Source of the DNA: Volutella citrinella
Taxonomy: Eukaryota; Ascomycota; Sordariomycetes; Hypocreales; Nectriaceae
Length of the DNA: 64,000 bases
Direction of reading: 5' to 3'
Assembly: GCA_034401135.1 (NCBI GenBank)
Contig: JAWZSP010000004.1
Location: forward strand, 2,480,001-2,544,000
Under the pieces are notes generated by a model. The model worked only from the letters and a program-made list of their open reading frames with translations. It had not been told where the DNA came from and did not search any database. Positions within the stretch are counted from its first letter, which is position 1; each line of letters begins with the position of its first letter. Shown here one piece after another: positions 55,685-64,000 of the stretch. Position numbers and translations under genes: made by a program.

Positions 55685-58474
55685 TGTCCAATTGATAACA
55701 CGTCGTCTGTATGTGTGGATCGCCCCGGTTTCCAGACGAAAACCTGGAAACAACCCATGACGGACTCATTCACCTGGTCCGGTACTATCCAGGTCCGCCC
55801 GACACGAACTATTGCGTCTTGCTGCCGTGGGCCATATCCACCTCCACATCCATCCAGGAGCTGGGATTTGGGATTCGCCAGACGGTCTCCAAGGCGCTCC
55901 GTCCTTGCTGGGGTTTGGCCAGAGGCCCACAACAGGCACTGCTCTCTCTCGAATGAATTCCCAGGAATTGCTTCATAGTCATCTTCTCGGCGCTCCGTAG
56001 CGCTTGCGGCGCCCCCGTGACGTGCTGGCTTTACCCGCACGCCCCCCTGAGCCTCGGATTGGGATGGACTGCTGACTCGATCCAAGTGCCCCTTGAACGC
56101 GCCTTGATTGGCTCCTCCACACTGGTCTTTCTCAGAAACTGCGGGGAGGCTTAAGTACCCGTATCCACCACGAGGCATGGGTCCGTGTGGTTTCCGATAG
56201 CAGCCTGAGCAGGACAGATCAAGAGCTGCTGGCAGGCGTGTTGTGAGGGGACAAGGAACAGGTCCATGAGGAGCAGGCAGCGGGCCACGGCTCAGTCAGC
56301 TGCCTTGCCCTCCTGCACAAAGTGCTATGGGCACCGAAGCAGGCGATAGACACAAATACCCCAGCATGACAGAGCTATTGGGATGCAGTAACATGCCAGC
56401 ACAACAACAAAACCAACCCAAGCAACCAGCACATCGGCGCCCGGCGCCGCTGCTCACTATACTAGCGCATCACATTTCGCATTCCAAAATAAGGAGCGAA
56501 AATCGGTCAGAAGCCGAAGGAGGGCTTCGGCTTGAAGTCGACGACAAATCGGACGCAACACCTGCATTACAGAACTAACCCTGATGGGTAGGATTTGGAT
56601 GACGGGCGGCTTCCGTAGGAGCAGAGAAGAAGGACCAAGTCAACGTAGCCGTACTGCGGATGATGCAGCCGTTACGTGCTGTGTGAGCTTTCTCTGGGTT
56701 TATCATGTGGCTTAGCGCGCGTACCTTGATCAACCGCCGCATCGGCAGTCCCAGCTGCAACTTTGATACGACGTCGTCTTGTTGGAGAGGCGTGCTTTAC
56801 CTGGGCAAGGGTTTCTCCATTCTTCAACCACAATCTCTGCCCCGTGTGCTGACTTGTACGATCAATGCGTGCTTCTTACGTCGATTCCTAGCGTGGTGGC
56901 GTGCATATCGCCGCATGGTGAGGGGGATAGCGACTGATCCATGGACCATCACCACCAACCCAGCCCGGGACGTGCGTATCGTCTGTTCATCTTATCGTCG
57001 CCGCCGCCACCACCACTGATGATTCTCTCACCACCAGAGCAAGGCCAGATAGTTGGTGCGGGCGTGCCCCTTAGTCCCCCATCCCGGTCCTCCCCCCTCA
57101 CTGCGCCAGCCCACTCGCAGAGGAGGGCTGCACCCTCGCGTGGATCCCGGAGCGCAAAAGGAGGGGGAGGAGGGGCAGGCGTCGATGGCGCCAGCTGTTG
57201 GCGATCATGGTTCACCACGCCAACTGAAGGCCGCCTTCTCCGCGTCTGCGAATGATTGAAACGGCGCAGGCCTGGGCGCCAAGGGTCGCGGTGCATGGAA
57301 TTGCAAGGTCGAGCCCTCCAGGATGTGCCGCACACACAGTGCTTCCAACTCAAAGTTGGGGTGAGGAGACGGACCTGACGACTGGCCAGCCCGGAGATTG
57401 GGCCCTGGTCTGAAGTCCCCCGGCACCGACCAGCCAGCATCGCTGGCCAAGTTCGCCAACTGGAAGGGAGTGCTATGTACCTTAATTTTGCGCCTGCACC
57501 CCATGTTAGCCATCAACGCGTCAATCGTCGCACATCACGTCGTCCACATCTGCATGGAATCTTAAGAATGTGGCGCCGTCGCGTAGCGTCGCCTGGACCC
57601 GACGGCCAAGCCAGCGAAACGAACGAGCGAGCGAGCCACCAAGGCAGCCGGCGAATGATGTCTCATTGTGTCGCCGTGCCCCAGCCAGACGGAGAGGTCC
57701 AGAGCCCAGGCTGAGCGCGGGGCCCCCCTTCTCCTCTTCGGTGGCACGCACACTGTCGAGATTTTGCAGCTCTCGCCAAGCGTGCTTCGGTCCCCCTCCC
57801 CCAAGTTTGCCAAGCAGCACCAGGCTCCATTTCCCCACACAAAAAACCTCGCACGCCCCTCGTGGTCCACACGGAGCCACCTCCAGATTCAGGCAGGCCC
57901 CTTGCCCTTCATCTTGCCGGTTTGGGCGTAGGCCTGGACGGTTGGCCTTGGCTTGTTGGCCTGGGGCGAATGCCTGTCCCAGAGCCCACAGTGCACCACC
58001 CAGCGCAACCAGCGCAACCCTTCTTCCGGCCGCTATGTGCACGCCCCCGGCCGATGACCCATGTGCCTCGCGGCTTGCGCCTTCGCTGGGCTCCGGCCCT
58101 GGCTCCGGCCCTCAACGCCATCGAACGCCGCTCGCTCAGGGCTGGCACCTTGCTTGGACACGCCCTCCTCAACTGGGGCCTTTTCTGGTCCTCTGACCCT
58201 CTGACCCAGTTTGCGAGTCCTCTCTGCCTTTGACTAAAGAGTTGAATATAATAACCATCCACCCCCCCCACCTGCCGCCCCCGGATTCTCATCCCCCCTT
58301 GGCTTCGAACTTGTTCTGCGAGCCTCCTGTTCCGTGGCTGACTTCAATCTTCGTTAACTCCTTCCCGGGACTCGGGCACGCTTTGCTCCGGCCGGATCAT
58401 CGTCGACACAGGCACTCACTGACTTGAACTGCAATTGATGCTCTCGACCTCGCTGCCTGACATCACCGCTTGAA

Positions 58475-58493
58475 CTCTCCACTCTCCACTCTC
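58475..58493 (+). repeat. CTCTCCA repeats in CT-rich leader
   Basis: Tandem CTCTCCA units (a second small group lies near 58,640) about 430 bp upstream of the regulator start codon. They are part of a long CT-rich stretch typical of fungal core promoters and 5' leaders. Confidence 0.6.
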
Positions 58494-58905
58494 CGCACTC
58501 GTGTCGCCCGCACAAACTTCTTCGACACCAGCAACAAACCCACCGATCTCTCTCCCAAAACAACAAGGAACCGAGGCACCCATCGCCAAGTAATCATCGC
58601 CGGACTTCGCAAACCGATAGCTGTAATCAACCAAATCTCCACTCTCCACTCCACCGCTCTCTATCGCAAACCTGCAATCATATTGCGTCCATTTTGCCAC
58701 AGGACCACGCAGCTGTCTAAAATCTGAATCATCCACTTGGCATAGCAGCAATCCGGATCCGCATTCCTGGAAGCATTTTTTGACACATCCGCCGGAAGAA
58801 TAGCATCACGATTGCACGCACGTACTCGTTCAACAGACGATTGTTTTTTCGCTCCTCAGAAACCCACGTCCAGGAATCCCATTATTCACATACACGCACA
58901 CAGGC

Positions 58906-61900
58906 ATGGCCGCTGAAGCATCAGAAGCGACGGCAGCGCCCCCGTCACCGGAGTCAACGTCAGCCAACTCCGCCGACAAGAACAACAGCAAGAAGCGGGC
59001 ATCACCGTCTGCCGAATCAGAGCAGCCGGCCAAGATCACCAAGCGACGCGCTGCCCGAGCGTGCGTGTCCTGCCGTGCGCGAAAGGTCCGCTGCGACGTC
59101 GTTGAGGGTGCTCCCTGTGGAAACTGCCGCTGGGACAATGTCGAGGTAGGCACCGGGACCTTCGGGCCTCCGTGACCCACTTTTCAATTTCGGCGCGCCG
59201 TGACTGACCCTATTGAGCAGTGTGTTGTGCAAGAAAGCCGCCGCCGAAAGTGAGTAAATGCATCCTGCGTGTCCTCCCGCCGCTTTCTCAGGGACGAGAC
59301 GTGCTGGCTGGACTCCTCCCCGGCCACGGCCCGCGCTAGTTGGGGGTGGCGTCCATGCGGACTCGAGCGCTGAGGCACGCCGTGGGGAAAATGGTTAACT
59401 AATGCGACGGCAACAGGAAGAATCTTTTCACGGCCAGCACTGCAGGCCAGCCCGTCTCCGCTGAGGCCCAGCTTCGATGCAAAACGACACCCACCAACCC
59501 GCTGGCCATCAGCACCGCTGACCTCAGGCGCCCCAGCTGTGGCTCCGCCATCTCCACGAGCAGCATAGACGCTCCCAGCACCTTCCTCAACAGCACTGCG
59601 CTCGACAGCCATGTCCCCCACATGCTTTGTAAGTCTCGCTGCTGCTGCCCCTACCATGTCCGCCCCGTTTCCTCTGTCACGTCGCTTGCTATCTCACCCC
59701 GTCTCGTGCCATCCTCTCATTGGCTCGCGTCCTTTTCCTTGGAGAACCTCCTTCCTTCTCCGCATCATCAGCCGCCCCGACCCGCTTTTCTCCCTGAGAC
59801 CCCACCTCACCCCCAGGAACCCACTGTCACATGAAGAAGAGATCCCGTTGCACGGCCACGATGATGACATCTTGACTGACCACGAGACAGACCAACGCTC
59901 GGGCTATCGCCACGACCCCGTTTTGCTAAACAAGATCCAGTCCGCGGACGCCGTACGCCCGTCATGGGCCAACCTGATGACCCCATCTGCCTCGGTCTTC
60001 GACAATCTGTGCACGGCCCAGGTCATCAACTCCTTGGAAGAGCAGGACGAGGAGGAGGAGCCCAGGGTCCATCGCCTGCCGGCGTTCCTGCGCCCCTTGC
60101 CAGCCAAGATTGCCGCCGAAGACATCAACTACCTTCAGCTCAAGGGTGCCCTGTCTCTTCCCACCCTCCCCCTCCAGAACGCGCTCCTCCAGGCATACGT
60201 CGAATATGTCCACCCATATATGCCTCTGATGGATCTTATGCCTTTCTTGGCCACTGTCAACAGCCGTGATGGATCCAATGGCCAGACTAGCTTGTTTCTA
60301 TACCAGGCCGTCATGTTTGCCGCCTCGGCATTCGTCGACATGAAGCATCTCCGCGAGGGAGGCTATCCCACCAGGAAGGCGGCGCGGAAATCGTTCTTCC
60401 AGAAGACCAGGGTGAGTTGATCCATTGAAATTGGGCCTGATAACGGGCCGTACGCGTGTGGGGGAAAAGTGGCTGACATGTGAAAACAGCTTCTCTACGA
60501 CTTCGACTACGAGTCCGACCGCCTCGTCCTCGTCCAAGCGCTGTTGCTGATGACGTACTGGTACGAGACCCCGGATGACCAGAAGGATACATGGCACTGG
60601 ATGGGCGTAGCTATCTCATTGGCCCATACCATCGGGCTTCATCGCAACCCTGGCTCAACAAGCATGGCACCATCCAAACAGAAGCTGTGGAAGCGCATTT
60701 GGTGGTCCTGCTTCATGCGAGACCGACTTATCGCACTCGGCATGCGACGACCGACGCGCATCAAGGATGAGGATTTCGACGTTCCTATCCTCGAGGAGAG
60801 CGACTTTGAACTTGAGGTCCTGCCGGAGGACAACAAAATCATCCCCCTCAGCTGTACCCTGATGCGAGACGTCGAGATGCAGCGGGAGCTCGCCGTCATG
60901 TGCATTGCCAAGGCGCAGCTGTGCGTATGCATCAGCCACATGTTGAAGGCCCAGTACTCGGTCCTCATCCGTGACAAGATGAAGCCCGAGAACACCACAA
61001 ACAGCACCATGATGCTGTTTCCCAATAAGCAGATGGACAACGTCGAAAGCGTAAACACCGTGGATCACGAACTCATGGCCTGGGCCGAGTCTCTCCCCAC
61101 TTGCTGCCAATACCGCACTCTCACTCCCCTGGATGTCAAGGAGGGACGATCCACGCTGGCTGTTCAGCGAACTCTCCTCCACATGGTCTACTACACGACC
61201 ATCTCGGCGCTCCACCGACCCCAGTTCTTGCCATCGTCGCCCCTGCAAGTCCCCACAACATCACGACAGGTTCAGGACATGTCAAGGCTCCGAGTCCGTG
61301 ACGCGGCTATGCACATCACTCGCATGGCTACTGAGCTCCACCAGTGCCGCCTTGAGCGCTTCTTGCCCACGACAGGTGTGACTGTCATCTTGCCCGCCAT
61401 GATTATCCATCTCCTTGAGATGAAGAACCCGACTCCTCAGGCTCGCGAGCGTGCCACCCGAGGCTTCCGCCAATGCATGCGGGTCATGGAGAAGCTCCGC
61501 GAGGTGTACGCCGCTGCTGACTACGCCACTGGCTTTTTGGATGCTGCCCTGAGGAAGGCGGCCATTGATATCAACGCCAACGTGGCCCCGTCCACACTGG
61601 CCATGATGAAGCGGGTGCCTGTCGACTACAGTGCTCAGACGCCGCCTCCGGAGAATGCGCCGTACATGACAGCATCAGAGTCTCTCTTCAACGAGAAGCC
61701 CAAGCCAAAGGCGGCTACTCCGGCCATGATGCCCCCGAACACTGTCAACGCAGCCGCATTGGAGTTGTCAACCAACTCGCCTCCTCACACGGACATGGAG
61801 TCTCCCGGTGCTGGACTCACGCCTAGCGCTAGCGCAGCGTCCGAGGAAATTCAGGTTGACGTCGGGAACATGGATCTCGACTTTATGCAAGGCCACGACG

Positions 61901-62130
61901 AGTTTGACTGGAATGCCGTGACGGGCGCCGATTTCGACGTCGATCAATGGCTCCAGTTCCCCCCCGAGGGCGTGGCTAACCAGGATGACCACCTGATTGC
62001 GGGCGTCCTGGGTCGTGGTGAAACCATGTCTGCCGAGCAAGCATTGAACTGGGCCATCAATGCCGAAGTTGAGGCCGGCAACATGTCCGTTGATCCCCAT
62101 GTGCAGGGCGAAGTCAGCGCAAATGCTTAA
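58906..62130 (+). CDS. cutinase transcription factor 1 beta-like Zn(II)2Cys6 regulator (5 exons)
   Basis: Nuclear regulator of the CTF1/FarA-FarB family, which in Fusarium and Aspergillus controls cutinase, lipase, beta-oxidation and glyoxylate-cycle genes through CCTCGG elements. Exons are 58906-59145, 59221-59249, 59417-59628, 59891-60411 and 60490-62130 (880 aa). The zinc cluster is CVSCRARKVRC..CGNC..C (Cys 53, 56, 63, 71, 74, 81), with a basic KITKRRAARA arm in front. An intron lies just before the sixth cysteine and exon 2 is only 29 nt. After exon 3 the conserved stretch HVPHMLYQRSGYRHDP is rebuilt only if splicing runs from GTAAGT at 59629 to GACAG at 59890; nearer AG sites break the frame or create stops. 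The fungal-specific domain (for example ETPDDQKDTWHWMGVA) covers the middle. The C-terminus is acidic. A CCGAGG at 58571-58576 upstream could allow autoregulation. Confidence 0.92.
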
Positions 62131-63162
62131 TTTACATTTTCCCTTTGCACATATTTGAGATGACAATTGCATTGGAGGAGAAAGCGGAGGAAGGGGCCGG
62201 ATTGTCTTAATGTTTCACCTTCACTTCGTACAAGAAGTACAAGTTGCTAGTTTTTTGTCGGGCGCAGGGTTATGGGGGAACGGTCAGGCTTCCGAAGGCG
62301 CTCGGTTTATGGAGGGCTTATTTAGTTGGCTGGTTGGTTGGCTGGCTGGCGTTGCACATGAACAAAAGCGATGCTTTTGATATGATATTTACGAAAAGCT
62401 TTTGACGCAAGAAAGTCTGGTGGAGCGGGCAATAGGATAGGCATGATGGATTATTCCAGCCACATTGCGCCGGATCCGCTCGTTGGCGTTGGCCACATGA
62501 GTAAACGATGATAGACTACCAAATCTATTGAAGCTTAAACCATGCCTCCTCGCAGTGTCTGTTTGCCAATGTCAAGGTAAAGGTGGATGTGGCTTTGGGC
62601 GATTGCAACGGTCGACAAAGAGGAGAGCCATTAGTACTTGCCACGCAACGCAATGTCACGTCGTTGGCGAGGTCATGTATGGTCAACCAAAGATGGGGTT
62701 GGGTTGGAGGTGAAAACGACTCAAGGCTTGCCCCGCAACCAGACAACACACCCACCGTCGCGTTGCTGCGCTGTCGGGCGGACATATTCCCGCACATTTC
62801 TGGGTCCTTTGTTTGCTTCTTTTTATGCAGTCATGGTGGCAGGTTGGGCATGAAATGTCCTGGCCGGCCGCCCGTCCGAGGGAAGGGGCCATCAAATGGT
62901 AGAGTCTGGGACCTTTGCGTGGCTTTTTGAGTGGTGCGTTCTGCGGCTCGTGTTGTTGGGAGAGAAGTTGATGACGACGGAGTTTAGCTCACGAGTGTTG
63001 TCTAGGACACCCCGGACAGTAGTCATTGTATGAAGAGTCCTAGAGGTAGTTAACCAGTCGTCTCACCCATATTTGCTCAATTCATATAATTGCTGCATGG
63101 CAGCCCGCTCACGTTTACAGCTCAAATGTCACAAGATGTATACAGTGTATAGGTACATACTT
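62131..63162. other. convergent spacer between CTF1-beta-like gene and lys4
   Basis: 1.03 kb between two stop codons. Contains a GGTTGGCTGG-type short repeat at about 62,328-62,353. No gene is supported. Confidence 0.6.
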
Positions 63163-64000
63163 TTAAACACCAATCTTCTTCTTAACCCAGGCCTCTAGAC
63201 CTCCAGCGGCAATCACCTCCTGCACATTCGTCGGCAGCTCGCCGACCTTCTGCTCCCATGTAGTTCCATCCTTCTCGGTAATCACAACCTTGGAGCGGCG
63301 CACGTCCCAGAGCAGCTTCCAGCCGGTTCGACGCGTGAGGGCCTTTTCCTCGCCCTTATAAGTCTCGCGAAGTCGCTGCACTAGCTTAGGGACCTCAAGA
63401 CCCATCAGAGCGTTGTTGATAGAGTTGCGGCTGAAGATGTTGCCGAAGCTGGCAGCTACAACCAGGGGAATTCCTTTAGCTAGGAGAGCGGTAGCAGCTG
63501 AGGAGTATGTTAGTAGAGGCACTGTGGGTGCTGGCCCTCCTACTGACCTTGCTCTCTAGACGACCCGGTCCCAAAGTTTGCACCAGCGACGAGCACATCG
63601 CCAGTCTTGGTCATTTTGGCGAATTCAATGTCATAGTTCTCCATGACAACCTCTGCCATGGTTTCCTTGCTGACATTATCCTGGTAGGTGTATTTACCTA
63701 AAATAATATTAGCATGGTCTTAAGCATAAAGAATCAACAGTCTAGACATACCTGGGTAAATTCCATCAGTCTGCAGAGGTTAGCACAAACGCCTAGTAAG
63801 GAGACGGGATGCAACATTACGTTCACATTGTCTGCATCGCAGAAGACAATCTCGCCCTCGATCTTATCTGGGAAACCGGGGAGAACGTCGACAAGGGATT
63901 CTTCTTCAGTAGTAGCAGGGGTTGAAGTCTGGGCAGCAGCCTCTGAAGTCTGAGCGCCCTCAGCGGTCTCAGCAGTAGCAATCATGCCATCAATGTCTTC
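63163..64000 (-). CDS. lys4: homoaconitase, C-terminal part (cut by window edge; 4 exons visible)
   Basis: Mitochondrial 4Fe-4S hydro-lyase of the fungal alpha-aminoadipate lysine pathway (homocitrate side to homoisocitrate). Visible exons are 64000-63821 (continues beyond the window), 63770-63752 (19 nt), 63697-63548 and 63497-63163. Joined, they give the aconitase-type swivel domain: a low-complexity Ala/Thr/Glu linker, then [33 protein letters not shown] split over three exons, then [36 protein letters not shown] and the C-terminal KKKIGV. The GSSRE and SFG..F.RN motifs are substrate-contact regions of the aconitase superfamily. Leucine-pathway isopropylmalate isomerase is the alternative. 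The GIYPGKYTYQ segment and the sequence around [10 protein letters not shown] favour homoaconitase. Confidence 0.9.

Larger units (their letters stand above)
51304..58905. other. 7.6-kb gene-poor region upstream of the CTF1-beta-like regulator
   Basis: No supported gene. Includes the malic enzyme 3' flank (to about 51.5 kb), a TACGGAGTACGGAGTACC motif (53875-53892) and a GGGA run (55665-55684). From about 58.2 kb there is CT-rich leader sequence with CTCTCCA repeats (58475-58493). Overlapping frames on both strands have no recognisable domains. Confidence 0.55.

Overview
This window comes from a filamentous ascomycete nuclear genome, most likely a sordariomycete and probably Hypocreales. Its genes carry short spliceosomal introns (51-262 nt) with GTAAGT/GTGAGT/GTATGT-type donors and CTRAC-like branch sites. 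The gene content is typical of such fungi: two Zn(II)2Cys6 regulators, one of the cutinase transcription factor 1 beta type, Dsc1/Tul1, an ERp38-type disulfide isomerase and homoaconitase. The species cannot be fixed from sequence alone. All coordinates below, including exon boundaries, were worked out by hand.

Layout. 0.1-5.1 kb: a rhomboid protease (-) and a small two-helix membrane protein (-). 5.1-12.7 kb: a gene-poor stretch. 12.7-25.6 kb: a dense housekeeping block with a Zn2Cys6 regulator (+), the Dsc E3 ligase RING subunit (-), a tiny HSBP1-like gene (+), ERp38 disulfide isomerase (-), ribosomal protein uS14/S29 (+), mitochondrial EF-Tu (-) and Pga2-like trafficking protein (+). 27.7-42.9 kb: an Arg-rich protein with a cysteine-rich C-terminal domain (+), ribosomal protein uL4 (+), a PLP aminotransferase (-), a flavin monooxygenase (-) and a 1628-residue protein with a C-terminal POT1/Cdc13-type OB fold (+). 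42.9-48.7 kb: a second gene-poor stretch. 48.7-51.3 kb: malic enzyme (+). 51.3-58.9 kb: a third gene-poor stretch. 58.9-62.1 kb: the CTF1-beta-like regulator (+). 63.2-64.0 kb: the 3' end of homoaconitase (-), cut by the window edge.

The genes do not form a pathway cluster. Loose themes are translation (uS14, uL4, mitochondrial EF-Tu), secretory-pathway quality control and trafficking (Dsc1, ERp38, Pga2, rhomboid), and carbon or amino-acid metabolism (malic enzyme, homoaconitase, aminotransferase, fatty-acid regulator). The three translation genes each have an ATCACGTG-type E-box within about 300 bp upstream of the start codon.

I found no transposon, CRISPR array, rRNA or convincing tRNA. 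Nothing looks like a new defence or mobile system. The items most worth a second look are the long disordered protein with two probable OB folds, the uncharacterised Arg-rich/CxxC protein, the shared E-boxes, the micro-exons, and the 6-8 kb gene-poor tracts in front of both regulators and the malic enzyme gene.
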